A DNA stretch of 64,000 nucleotides from Anaeromyxobacter terrae (GTDB lineage: Bacteria > Myxococcota > Myxococcia > Myxococcales > Anaeromyxobacteraceae): contig NZ_JALCYY010000031.1 of assembly GCF_022690685.1 (NCBI RefSeq), forward strand, positions 1-64,000. Direction: 5' to 3'. How positions within the stretch are numbered: position 1 is the stretch's first letter; each line of letters starts with the position of its first letter. Made by a program: the position numbers and the translations under genes. The notes beneath the pieces are model-generated. The model saw nothing but the letters and a program-made list of their open reading frames with translations, searched no databases and was not told the DNA's origin. Shown here piece after piece: positions 23,140-31,789 of the stretch.

Positions 23140-24474
23140 CTACTTGAACAGCGGCGGCTTCTCCGCGATGGCCGGAGGCAACCCCGCGGCGATCAACAGG
23201 TCCTCAAGATTCTGCTGCTTCAGCCAGATCAGGAAGCCGCGATCCACAACGTTCAGCAGCCGGGCGGACTGGTGGTAGTCCAAGATGATCGGCTTGATGT
23301 TGAGCGCCACCTGGAGCGCAGCCGCCGACTGAAGTGCCTGCGTAAGGTTCCCGGCGTTCAACGCAGCACCTTCAGGATGGTGCGCCGTGATCGCCTTGTA
23401 GACGACGTTGTACTTGAGACCGCGCTCAAGCAACTGGGGCGGCGCCGTCAACACGGGGACGAGCAACCACTTGTACATCTCGAGCTGCGTCTTCTTGAAA
23501 CCGCCCGCGAAGTTCGAAATGAATGTGTTGTAGCGCGCAGACTGCGTGTCAACGACCGCCCTGATCATCTCTGTGGCGGAGACGCCGTCGCCGACCCGCC
23601 TCTTCTCCGGCTTCTTGAAGTACACCTTCGCGGCGTCGCAAGCGCGGTAGCAGGCCTCCTGCACGACGTACACGCTCTCATAGCAGCCCGTCACCAGCCC
23701 CTGCTTGAACTCTGAGTCAAATTCGATATTCAACAGCTCCTCGCCCTTCGCGATGACCTGCAGCAGCTCGGCCTCGGACCATTCGTCCGCGTTCACCGCG
23801 ATAACACGACCGGACAAGTCCCCGTTCCACTGGATAAGCCGGTTCTCGTCAAGCCAGACGCCGACGACGATGAACGAGAAGTCCGAGCCCTCATGGAACG
23901 CCTTCAGGGCGACCGCGAAGTCCTTCTGCGTTTCCTCTGGAAGGTAGTGAAAGTCCTCCAACACGACGAACCGGTCGAACTCGATCTTCTTCAGCGCCGC
24001 GATGATGTCGTTCACGTCCGCCGGATCGAGTTCCAGCGGCTCGGTCGTGACCTGAAGCCTTTCGTCGCCCGCCTTCTCGCCGCCGACTTCCGCGGCCGCC
24101 TCCACTCCGGGGATCTTCCCCACTGCCGGCCAGCCAACCTTCGCCCCCAGCTTCGCGGTGATCTTGTGCCCGCCCCCCACCGTCCGCGTCGTTGATTGCT
24201 CGACCGTATATCCCGCCTGCTTGAGGATCGCGGCGTGGAGCTGTCCGAGGTCCCACTTATTCGAGCAAGTAACGACGATGTAGTCTTGCTCCTCCAGGTT
24301 CCACTTCCGAAGGCACGTCTTTCCCTGCTTCGAGCTTCCGTGGATGACGATGTGCTTGCGGCGCGTCAGGGCGTCGAGAAGCTCACCATCGACCTCCGGC
24401 CGCGTTACGTAGTTCAGCGGGACGTCTCGCGAGATGCCGTATACGTCCGTGAGCCGGACCTCTTCGTCAGCCAC
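23140..24474 (-). CDS. Orphan P-loop ATPase of unknown function (AAA/STAND-like)
   Basis: A 444-residue protein with Walker A in IVIHGSSKQGKTCLRKW (residues about 42-58) and a Walker B-like line RFVVLEDFHYLPEE. The region between them holds a Gly/Ala-rich segment (AKLGAKVGWPAVGKIPGVEA). The second half is helical, with no nuclease, protease or transmembrane domain recognised. The first residues (YGISRDVPLNYVTRPEVDGE) resemble the linker that precedes NTPase domains in STAND-like proteins. GTG start with GAGGTGAG upstream. It lies between two decayed transposase remnants in the selC island. Defence or stress cargo is a reasonable guess; no function is assigned. Confidence 0.7.
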   Translation of the reverse strand: MADEEVRLTDVYGISRDVPLNYVTRPEVDGELLDALTRRKHIVIHGSSKQGKTCLRKWNLEEQDYIVVTCSNKWDLGQLHAAILKQAGYTVEQSTTRTVGGGHKITAKLGAKVGWPAVGKIPGVEAAAEVGGEKAGDERLQVTTEPLELDPADVNDIIAALKKIEFDRFVVLEDFHYLPEETQKDFAVALKAFHEGSDFSFIVVGVWLDENRLIQWNGDLSGRVIAVNADEWSEAELLQVIAKGEELLNIEFDSEFKQGLVTGCYESVYVVQEACYRACDAAKVYFKKPEKRRVGDGVSATEMIRAVVDTQSARYNTFISNFAGGFKKTQLEMYKWLLVPVLTAPPQLLERGLKYNVVYKAITAHHPEGAALNAGNLTQALQSAAALQVALNIKPIILDYHQSARLLNVVDRGFLIWLKQQNLEDLLIAAGLPPAIAEKPPLFK

Positions 24475-24491
24475 GCCTCACCTCTGCCTTC

Positions 24492-24851
24492 CTACCGCGC
24501 CAAGCGGCTGCGCCGGATCTTACCCAAGCGCCCCCCGCGAGTCCCGGTCGGAAACGGCTCCGGCGGCCGAACCGCGTGCCAAAGCCGGTCCAGCCAGACA
24601 CCCCCTGTTCGCCATTCAGCGAGGCGGCGCCAGCAGGTCGCTGGGCTCGGGAACCTTGCTGGCAGGTTCTTCCAGCCGCGCCCAGCGACCCCAGACAAGA
24701 TGACCCACAGAACGGCCTCGAAGCACTCACGATCGTCCGTGCGAGGGCGTCCCCCACGGGACGCCGCGCGTCGCCGCCCTTGCCTGTAAGCCTCGATCAG
24801 CCGCCACTGCTCCGCGATCAACGGCGCTAGTAGTACCGACGGTACCGTCAC
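24492..24851 (-). pseudogene. IS5-type transposase N-terminal fragment, copy 2
   Basis: A 119-residue open frame with the N-terminal line of IS5/IS427-type transposases: LIAEQWRLIEAYRQGRRR, GGRPRTDDRECFEAVLWVIL, GWKNLPARFPSPATCWRRLA, then GGVWLDRLWHAVRP. The catalytic DDE part is absent, since the frame stops just after this and no continuation is seen in the ATPase gene that follows. It is best read as a truncated relic rather than the first gene of a two-frame element. It lies upstream of the ATPase gene and could contain its promoter. Confidence 0.7.
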
Positions 24852-24861
24852 ACCGTCACAG
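24844..24861 (-). repeat. Inverted partner of the paired CTGTGACGGT motif
   Basis: Read on the minus strand this is CTGTGACGGT followed directly by GTGACGGT. It mirrors the pair at 16952-16973 and lies 117 bases from the right attachment site. See that entry for the possible meaning. Confidence 0.45.
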
Positions 24862-24888
24862 TCTGGCGTGCACGAATCGGCACGAGAA

Positions 24889-24934
24889 GACACGAAGGGA
24901 ATGTCACTTCGGCTGAATCCGGGCCCTTCGTGTC
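24889..24934. repeat. 11 bp perfect inverted repeat near the island's right end
   Basis: GACACGAAGGG at 24889-24899 pairs perfectly with CCCTTCGTGTC at 24924-24934 across a 24 base loop. It lies between the IS5 relic and the right attachment repeat. It could be a protein-binding dyad of the mobile element or a transcript hairpin. Confidence 0.4.
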
Positions 24935-24977
24935 CGAACCGCAACGAAGAGGCACGAGGAGGCACCGGTTTACGGGC

Positions 24978-25001
24978 GTTCGATTCCCCTGCTCTGCCGT
25001 T
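24978..25001 (+). repeat. Right attachment site repeat (attR)
   Basis: An exact 24 bp copy of the tRNA-Sec 3' end (compare 16857-16880), without the rest of the tRNA. It marks the right boundary of the island. The metal-resistance operon ends 113 bases further right. Confidence 0.85.
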
Positions 25002-25114
25002 CTTGCCGATCGCGCCCCGCCACCGAAGGGCACATCAGGTCAACGCCGGCGGGCGGCCTGCCGAACGAGTTTGGCGACGGCCTTACGCGGATGAAGGCGG
25101 CGAGGAGCGGGTGC

Positions 25115-25837
25115 CTATTCGACCTGCTTCCGCTCGCACCCATCCGTGCAGCCTCGCCCCTCTCCCGCCCCCAGACCCGCCGGCGAGACATCCTCGACCT
25201 TCCCCGAACAGTCGCAGTCCTCGCCACGCCACGCCTCGCGCGCCTCCTTGACGATGAACCACGTCATCGCGAGCGCCGCGACGGGATCCGCCCACCACCA
25301 GGCGAACGCGGCGTTCAGGCCGATGCCGGCGAGCGTGATGATCGAGAGCCAGAAGCACGCCGTGGTCTGGAACGCGTCGGCTTCGAGGGCGCGGCTCCCC
25401 AGGCGGCGCGCGGCCCGTCTCTTGGCGCGGGCGAGCCACTGCATCGTGACGATCGAGACGGCCGTGAGGACGATGCCGACGGTCGACGGCCGCGGGGCCT
25501 CCCGGTTCCACAGCGCCGTCCCCGCCTCGACGGCGATGTAGGCGCCGAGCAGGAACAGCGACGCGCCCACGAGCCTGTGGGCGCGCCCGTCGAGACGCTC
25601 CACCTCCTCCTCGTCCATCCCGCGCCGCTCCGCGACCAGGCGCCAGATGAGGACGGCTCCGGAGGCGCTCTCGACGAAGCTGTCGATCCCGAAGCCGAGG
25701 AGCGCCACGCTGCCCGCGAGCACGGCCGCCGTGACCGCAATCACGCCCTCGACCACGTTCCAGCCGACCGTCAGGTACTCGAGACGCAAGGCGTACCCGA
25801 CGGATTCCGAACGGTTCCGCGCAGTCACCTCGTTCAT
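25115..25837 (-). CDS. Cation diffusion facilitator-like metal transporter
   Basis: A 240-residue membrane protein with about five to six hydrophobic segments, smaller than typical CDF proteins (about 300). The lines LLGFGIDSFVESASGAVLIW and ALEADAFQTTACFW stand where CDF proteins have their metal-site Asp/His residues. The extramembrane C-terminus is short and Cys-rich (CDCSGKVEDV, then GCTDGCERKQ). It would exchange divalent cations across the inner membrane. It is the last gene of the czc operon and overlaps czcC by four bases (ATGA). Metal specificity (Co/Zn/Cd) is inferred from context. Confidence 0.8.
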   Translation of the reverse strand: MNEVTARNRSESVGYALRLEYLTVGWNVVEGVIAVTAAVLAGSVALLGFGIDSFVESASGAVLIWRLVAERRGMDEEEVERLDGRAHRLVGASLFLLGAYIAVEAGTALWNREAPRPSTVGIVLTAVSIVTMQWLARAKRRAARRLGSRALEADAFQTTACFWLSIITLAGIGLNAAFAWWWADPVAALAMTWFIVKEAREAWRGEDCDCSGKVEDVSPAGLGAGEGRGCTDGCERKQVE

Positions 25838-27078
25838 CTCGCATCTCCTCCGAAGGGCGCTTCGGACCCCATCGCCCGGGCGAGCTCCGCCTCGGCCTCC
25901 GCGAGCTCCCCGAGCGCCTCGACATGCTCCCGCCTCGCCTCGACGGCGCCGCGCCGGATGAGCAGCAGCTCGGCGATGCCGATCTTTCCGGCGTCGTACG
26001 CCCTCGTCGCGAGCGTGACGTTCGCCTCGGCCCCGGCGAGGGCCTCGCCCTCGAACGCCTGGGCGGCCTCCGCGGCAGTCTCGAGCCGCGACACGGCCAG
26101 CCCTACCTCCTCACGGACGCGCCGCTCCGCGGCCGCGACCTCAGCCTGGGCCCGCGCCAACCGGGCGGAGGCGATGCCTCGTCCCCCCTGGTTACGGTTG
26201 AAGACCGGCAGATCGAACGTGAGCGTTCCGAGGACGATGTCGGCACCCTCCTCGCGGGAGTACCTGGCGCCGATCGCCGGAGCGGGGAGCGACTCGCGTT
26301 GCGCGAACCGCACCTCGCCCTCGGCGGCGGCGAGCTCGCGCCGCGCGGCGACGAGATCCGTCCGCGCCGCGAGCGCCCGGTTCACGAGCGCCTCGGCGTC
26401 CAGGGTTGCGGCGCTGCTCGCCCGTGGCAGCTCGCCTGCGAGCTCGAGCGGCGCGCCGGGTTCGCTACCGAGCAGGGTCCGCAGCTCGGATCGAGCGGAC
26501 GCTGCGCGCCGAGACGCGACGGCGACCGCCCGCGCAGAACGACCGCCCTCCGCGCGCGCCGCGTTCACCTCGAGCTGCGTCGTCGCGCCGAGCTCGAAGC
26601 GCCGCTCGACCGCGCGCACGGCGTCGCGGGCCACCGTGAGGTCCTCGCGTGCGAGCGCGACCAGCCGGTCGGCCGCGAGCACGCGTGCGAACGACGAGCG
26701 GACCTCGGCGGCGAGCCCGACGCGGCGCGCCGCGACGCGTGCCTCGGACGCGTCCCGCTCGGCCGACGCCACGTCGATCCGCGCGCCGCGCTGACCGAAG
26801 AGCTCGACGCGTTGGGAGACGGAGACCTCGACGTCGGTCGTGCGCCGATCACCCCGGCTTCGTGGCCCGGCGCCCGCGGAGACCTCCGGATTCGATTGAA
26901 GCGGGAGCTCCGCGCCGACGAGCCGCGCGCGCGCTGCCCGGGCGTCCGCGGCGAGCGCAGCGAGCTCCGGGTTCCGCTCCAGCGCGATCGCGACCGCGCG
27001 ATCGCTCGTGAGTGGCTCCGCCCCGGCCGCCGACGCCATGCAGACGGTCACCGCGGCCGCGATGAGCTTCGTGTTCAT
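25834..27078 (-). CDS. czcC: CzcC-like outer membrane efflux factor (TolC family)
   Basis: A 414-residue TolC/OEP-family protein with a signal peptide (MNTKLIAAAVTVCMASAAGA). Two OEP repeats are visible: ALERNPELAALAADARAARA in the first half and ALAARTDLVAARRELAAAEG in the second, each followed by long coiled helices and a beta strand pair. It forms the outer membrane exit duct for the CzcCBA metal efflux complex. ATG start with GGAGGAG upstream, overlapping the czcA stop by four bases. The frame continues far upstream within czcA but is non-coding there. Confidence 0.9.
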   Translation of the reverse strand: MNTKLIAAAVTVCMASAAGAEPLTSDRAVAIALERNPELAALAADARAARARLVGAELPLQSNPEVSAGAGPRSRGDRRTTDVEVSVSQRVELFGQRGARIDVASAERDASEARVAARRVGLAAEVRSSFARVLAADRLVALAREDLTVARDAVRAVERRFELGATTQLEVNAARAEGGRSARAVAVASRRAASARSELRTLLGSEPGAPLELAGELPRASSAATLDAEALVNRALAARTDLVAARRELAAAEGEVRFAQRESLPAPAIGARYSREEGADIVLGTLTFDLPVFNRNQGGRGIASARLARAQAEVAAAERRVREEVGLAVSRLETAAEAAQAFEGEALAGAEANVTLATRAYDAGKIGIAELLLIRRGAVEARREHVEALGELAEAEAELARAMGSEAPFGGDAR

Positions 27079-30000
27079 GCCCGCTCCTCCCGTGCCGCCG
27101 CGAGCCCAGGCCGTTCGGCGTCGCGCTCCGTCCCCGAGTCCTCCTCTCGCTCGCCGCGCTCCGCGTCGCCCTTCGCGCGCAGCGCCGTGAACAGGACGGG
27201 CAGCACGAGCAGCGTGAGCACGGTGGACGACAGGACACCGCCGATGACGACGGTCGCGAGCGGTCGCTGGACCTCGGCGCCCGGTCCCGTCGCGAGCGCC
27301 ATGGGGACGAACCCGAGCGATGCCACGGACGCGGTCATGAGCACCGGCCGAAGCCGGGAGATCGCCGCCTCTCGGACCGCCTCGACGAGCGCGACGCCGC
27401 GATCGAGCAGCTGCCGTACCCGGGAGACGAGGACGAGCCCGTTCAGCACCGCCACGCCGAAGAGCGCCACGAATCCGACCGCCGCCGAGATCGAGAACGG
27501 CAGCCCGCGCAGGGTCAGAGCCAGGATGCCTCCGACGAGCGCGAAGGGTACGCCGCTGAAGATGCGCAACGTATCGAGCAGCCTCCCGCTCGAGACGTGG
27601 ATCAAGAGGAACACCAGCGCGAGCGCGATGGGCACCACGACGAGGAGCCTCGTGCGGGCGCGCTCCAGGTTCGTGAACTGCCCGCCGAAGCGCACGAAGT
27701 AGCCCTCGGGCAGCTCCACCCGCTCGCCGATCGCCTTCTGGGCCGCCGCCACGAAGGACCCGAGATCGCGGCCGTGCACGTTCGCCTGGACCACGACGCG
27801 CCGCTTGCCCCACTCCCGCTGGATGGTCGTGGGGCCGGAGTGCTCCTCGACGTGCGTGAGCCGCGAGAGCGGGATCCGCTCGCCGGCGGGGCCCGGCACC
27901 TGCACGGCCCCGAACGCGTCGGGATCTCGGAACTCCTCGGAGAGGCGAACGCCGAGCGCGAAGCGGCGGTCCCCCTCGCGGATCTCTCCCACGTGGCGGA
28001 TCCCGACAGCCTCCGTGGCGTCGAGCACGCTGCGGGCGGGGATCCCGTACCGGGCGATGGCGTCGCGGTCCACGGTGACCTGGAGCACGGGCTGCCCGGT
28101 CACCTGCTCCACCGTCACGTCCGCGGCGCCCGGGATCCCCCGCAGCACCGTCTCGACCTCGCGTGCCTTCGCGCGGAGGAGGTCGAGATCGTCGCCGAAC
28201 AGCTTCACGCCCAGGTCGCTGCGGATGCCGGCGACCATCTCGTTGAGCCGCATCTCGATGGGCTGCGTGAAGGCGAGCCGCTCGCCCGGGAGGACTTCGA
28301 GCTCCTTCCGCATCGCCTCGACGAGCTCGGCTTGCGTGTGCGCGCGCTTCCAGCGTTCCCGCGGGCGGAGCGCCACGAACACGTCAGAGAGCTCGACGCC
28401 CATCGGATCCGTCGCGACCTCCGGCGTGCCGGTGCGCGTCCACACGCGCTCCGCCTCGTCGGGGAACTTCGCCAGGATCACCTTCTCGATCCGCTCGCCC
28501 ATCCGGACGGACTCGTCCAGCGAGACCTCAGCGAGGCGCGCGACGTTCACGACGATCGTCCCCTCCGACAGCCGCGGCACGAACTCGCTCCCGAGCCGGA
28601 GCGCGCCGATCGCCGCCACCGCGATCAGCGCGGCGGCGACGCCGAGCATCCACCGGGAGTGCGCCAGGGTCCACGCGAGGATCGGCTCGTACTTCCGCTT
28701 CAGCCACCCGACCCACCGCGGCTCCCGGTGGGCACCCTCGCGGAGCGCCAGCGACGCGAGCACCGGCGCGAGCGTCATCGACAGGAGGACCGAGCCGAGC
28801 AGCGCGAGCACGACCGTGAGCGCCATCGGCCGGAACAGCTTCCCCTCGACGCCCTCGAGCGTGAGGATCGGCAGGTACACGAGCGCGATGATGAGCTCAC
28901 CGAAGAGCGTCGGCTTCCGCACCTCGATGGCCGCGTCGCGCACGACCTCACGGACTGGGCGCCGCCCGCCTTCCATCCCGAGGCGGCGCTCCGCGTTCTC
29001 GACCAGGATCACGGAGCTGTCCACCACCAGCCCGAAGTCGATGGCGCCGAGGGACATCAGCGTCCCGGCGATGCCGAAACGCAGCATCCCCGTGAACGCG
29101 AAGAGCAGAGAGACCGGGATGGCGCTCGCCACGATCAGCCCGGCGCGGAAGTTCCCGAGGAACGCGAACAGCACCGCAACGACGAGCAGCGCCCCCTCGA
29201 GCAGGTTGTTCCGGACCGTCCGGAGCACGAGGTCCACGAGCTCGGTGCGCTCGTAGACCGGCTCGGCCGTGATTCCGGCAGGGAGGCTCTTCTGGACGTC
29301 CGCGAGGCGCGCCGCGAGCGCCTTCGTGACCTCGTGGCTGTTCTCGTGGACGAGCATGAAGCCCAGGCCGAGCACGGCCTCGCCCTCGCCGTCCGCCGTG
29401 ACGGCCGCGCGACGGATCTCGCGCCCGACCTCGACGCGGGCGACGTCGCGGATCCTCACCGGCACCCCGTCGTGCGCGGCGACGACCACTCCTTCGATGC
29501 CGCGCGCGTCCGTGAGCGCGCCGACCCCCAGCACGAGACGGCTCGTCCCGCCGCGATCGAGGACGCCGCCGCCGACGTTCGCGTTGTTCTTCTCGAGCGC
29601 CTCGTAGACGTCGCCGAGCGACAGGTCGAACTTCTGCAAGCGGCGCGGATCGACGACCACGTGCCACTGCTTCTCGTTGCCGCCCCAGGCGTTCACCTCG
29701 GCCACGCCGGGGACGCTCCGGAGCTGGGGCGCCACGATCCAGTCGTGCGCTGTCCGGATCTCCTCGAGCGACTTGCCCTTCCCCTTCACGAGATAGTGGA
29801 ACACCTCGCCGAGACCCGTCGCGACCGGCCCAAGTGCCGGCCGCTCGATGCTCGCAGGCAGCTCGAGCCGGGAGAGTCGCTCGGAGACCTGCTGCCGGGC
29901 GAACCACAGGTCCGTGCCGTCCTCGAACTGCACCGTGATCTGGGAGAGGCCGAACTTCGAGATGGACCGGAGATCCTCGACCTTCGGCAGCCCCGCGAGC

Positions 30001-30215
30001 ACCTGCTCGACCGGAATCGTGATCTGTCTCTCGGCCTCCAGCGGCGCCAGAGCAGGCGCGACCGTGTTCACCTGCACCTGCACCGGCGTCGTGTCGGGGA
30101 AGGCGTCGATCGGGAGCGCGCGGAACGAGAGCACGCCGGCCACCACGATCGCGGTCCAGGCCCCGACGACGGTCCAGCGATGCCGGAGGGACCACTCGAT
30201 GATTCGCGTGAGCAC
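27075..30215 (-). CDS. czcA: CzcA-like heavy metal efflux RND pump
   Basis: A 1046-residue RND transporter of the heavy-metal efflux class. The N-terminus MLTRIIEWSLRHRWTVVGAW and two sets of transmembrane segments with large periplasmic loops fit. The proton-relay motif of the class is present in TM4 as GAIDFGLVVDSSVILVENAE, with the Asp and Glu residues typical of divalent-metal pumps. A second-half marker is SISAAVGFVALFGVAVLNGL. It exports divalent cations (Co, Zn, Cd or Ni) from periplasm or cytoplasm out of the cell with CzcB and CzcC. It begins eight bases after czcB. Confidence 0.93.
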   Translation of the reverse strand: MLTRIIEWSLRHRWTVVGAWTAIVVAGVLSFRALPIDAFPDTTPVQVQVNTVAPALAPLEAERQITIPVEQVLAGLPKVEDLRSISKFGLSQITVQFEDGTDLWFARQQVSERLSRLELPASIERPALGPVATGLGEVFHYLVKGKGKSLEEIRTAHDWIVAPQLRSVPGVAEVNAWGGNEKQWHVVVDPRRLQKFDLSLGDVYEALEKNNANVGGGVLDRGGTSRLVLGVGALTDARGIEGVVVAAHDGVPVRIRDVARVEVGREIRRAAVTADGEGEAVLGLGFMLVHENSHEVTKALAARLADVQKSLPAGITAEPVYERTELVDLVLRTVRNNLLEGALLVVAVLFAFLGNFRAGLIVASAIPVSLLFAFTGMLRFGIAGTLMSLGAIDFGLVVDSSVILVENAERRLGMEGGRRPVREVVRDAAIEVRKPTLFGELIIALVYLPILTLEGVEGKLFRPMALTVVLALLGSVLLSMTLAPVLASLALREGAHREPRWVGWLKRKYEPILAWTLAHSRWMLGVAAALIAVAAIGALRLGSEFVPRLSEGTIVVNVARLAEVSLDESVRMGERIEKVILAKFPDEAERVWTRTGTPEVATDPMGVELSDVFVALRPRERWKRAHTQAELVEAMRKELEVLPGERLAFTQPIEMRLNEMVAGIRSDLGVKLFGDDLDLLRAKAREVETVLRGIPGAADVTVEQVTGQPVLQVTVDRDAIARYGIPARSVLDATEAVGIRHVGEIREGDRRFALGVRLSEEFRDPDAFGAVQVPGPAGERIPLSRLTHVEEHSGPTTIQREWGKRRVVVQANVHGRDLGSFVAAAQKAIGERVELPEGYFVRFGGQFTNLERARTRLLVVVPIALALVFLLIHVSSGRLLDTLRIFSGVPFALVGGILALTLRGLPFSISAAVGFVALFGVAVLNGLVLVSRVRQLLDRGVALVEAVREAAISRLRPVLMTASVASLGFVPMALATGPGAEVQRPLATVVIGGVLSSTVLTLLVLPVLFTALRAKGDAERGEREEDSGTERDAERPGLAAAREERA

Positions 30216-30223
30216 GGTCGCTC

Positions 30224-31789
30224 CTAGTCGTCGGCGCAGCCGGCGCCGATCGAGTCCTTCAGGATCTCGGTCTTGAGAACGAATGCCCCCGTCGTGACGA
30301 CCTCCGAACCGGGCGCGAGGCCGCCGACGACCTCCACCTCACCGCCCGCCCGCGCGCCGAGCTTGACCGACACCGGGTCGTACTGGCCCGGCGCGGTCCG
30401 CACGAAGACGAGGTCGTGCTCCTGCGCCCGCTGGATCGCGTCGAGCGGTACGAGGAGCGCGTGGCGCGGCGAGGCCACCTCGATCGTCCCGCGCACGAAC
30501 GCGCCCGCCCGCAGCACGCGGTCCTTGTTCGGCAGGTCCACGCGGACGCGGACCGTTCGCGTCCTCGGGTCGATCGACGCGGGCACGCGCGTGACACGTG
30601 CCTCCCGGACCTCGCCGGACCCGTCGACGCGCACCGTCACCTTCTGGCCTGCGCGCAGCGCTCCCGCGTGCTCCTCGGGGACGTCGAGCACCGCCCAGAG
30701 CGTGCGGACGTCCGCGATCTCGACGAGGGAATCCTCCGCCGAGACCGCCCGACCCGCGACGGCGGCCCGCGCCACCACGGTCCCATCGAAGGGCGCGACG
30801 AGCGCGTACCGGCCCCCGCCCCCCGCGTCGCCCGCGCCTGCGGCGCGCAGCTCCGCCCGAGCCGCGTCACGCTCGGCCTCCGCCGTGGCGAGCTCGGTGC
30901 GCGCCTGCTCCACGTCGCGCCGCGAGCTGATCCCGTCGCCCACGAGCGATTCCTCACGGGTGAGCGCCGCCCCCGCCGCCTGGGCGCGCGCCTCGGCCGC
31001 CGCCAGCCGTGACTGCGCGCCGCCGACGGCACCGGACGCGAGCACGACGAGCCGCTGGCCCCGGCGGACGTCCTCACCGACGTCCACCTTCACCTCGACG
31101 ACCGTCGCCTCGCCGCGCGCGGAGAGCCGCGCGAGCTTGTTCTGGTCGAACTCGAGCTGGCCGACCGCCTCGACCGTGGGCGCGAACGGACGCTCCGCGA
31201 CGCGCGTGGTCACGATCCCGGCTTCCCGCTCCGTCTCTGCGGATGCGAGGCGGATCTTCGTCCCCGGTTCCGGGAACGAGGGCAGCTCGTGCCCAGCCGC
31301 CTTCACCTTCTCGGGGTGACAGTACGGGCAGACGGACTCAGGGTAGCCGTGCTCGCGACAGTAGTCGCCGGCCTGGATGAACTTCGCGATGAGCTGCGGC
31401 CGGCACTTCGTGCACATCGCCTCCGGGACCGCGTGCTCGTTGCACCAGGGCTCGGCGTTCGGCGCGGCCTCCGGCTTCGCCGCCGTGGTGAACGTGAGTC
31501 CCGGGTTGCACTTCTTGCACTGCGATTCCGGGACCCCGTGCTCCTCGCACCAGTCCCCCATCTCCTTGAACGCAGGGATGAGATCCGGGTTGCAGCGCGT
31601 GCACAGCTCCGCCGGCACACCGTGCTCGCAGAGCTTCGGCGCGCCGGCGCTCGCGACCTGCTCCGCCCCCGCCCCGAGCGCGGACTTTTCCGGCGTCGCG
31701 CCGTGCCCTTCGACGCTCGGCGCCGAACGCGTGCAGCCTGCTCCTGCAACGACTGCGGCGAGCGCCGCCGCCAGGGCGACGCGGGTCAC
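30224..31789 (-). CDS. czcB: CzcB-like periplasmic adaptor lipoprotein with four Cys/His repeats
   Basis: A 521-residue lipoprotein (lipobox AGAGC, Cys19). The C-terminal 330 residues are a normal RND membrane-fusion protein: barrel-sandwich and hairpin (ESLVGDGISSRRDVEQARTE), APFDGTVVARAAVAGRAVS, and the final beta-barrel. Between lipobox and adaptor are four copies, at residues about 54-68, 81-95, 116-131 and 144-159, of C-x(1,2)-H-[GA]-[VY]-x(5)-C-x2-C-x-P, for example CEHGVPAELCTRCNP. These should bind metal. The same unit occurs twice in the neighbouring 88-residue protein. GTG start overlaps that gene's stop by four bases, fixing this start over a longer frame. Confidence 0.9.
   Translation of the reverse strand: MTRVALAAALAAVVAGAGCTRSAPSVEGHGATPEKSALGAGAEQVASAGAPKLCEHGVPAELCTRCNPDLIPAFKEMGDWCEEHGVPESQCKKCNPGLTFTTAAKPEAAPNAEPWCNEHAVPEAMCTKCRPQLIAKFIQAGDYCREHGYPESVCPYCHPEKVKAAGHELPSFPEPGTKIRLASAETEREAGIVTTRVAERPFAPTVEAVGQLEFDQNKLARLSARGEATVVEVKVDVGEDVRRGQRLVVLASGAVGGAQSRLAAAEARAQAAGAALTREESLVGDGISSRRDVEQARTELATAEAERDAARAELRAAGAGDAGGGGRYALVAPFDGTVVARAAVAGRAVSAEDSLVEIADVRTLWAVLDVPEEHAGALRAGQKVTVRVDGSGEVREARVTRVPASIDPRTRTVRVRVDLPNKDRVLRAGAFVRGTIEVASPRHALLVPLDAIQRAQEHDLVFVRTAPGQYDPVSVKLGARAGGEVEVVGGLAPGSEVVTTGAFVLKTEILKDSIGAGCADD

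Larger units (their letters stand above)
16857..25001. mobile_element. Genomic island integrated at the 3' end of tRNA-Sec
   Basis: About 8.1 kb bounded by a 24 bp direct repeat of the tRNA-Sec 3' end (16857-16880 and 24978-25001). The tRNA stays whole on the left, as expected when an element re-creates the 3' end on insertion. Inside, base composition is clearly less GC-rich and codon use less biased than in flanking genes. Contents are a DUF2254-like membrane protein, a GFA-fold enzyme, an IS66 gene set, a P-loop ATPase and two IS5-type remnants. No tyrosine or serine integrase was recognised, so the element is probably degraded or was moved by a helper. Confidence 0.82.
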
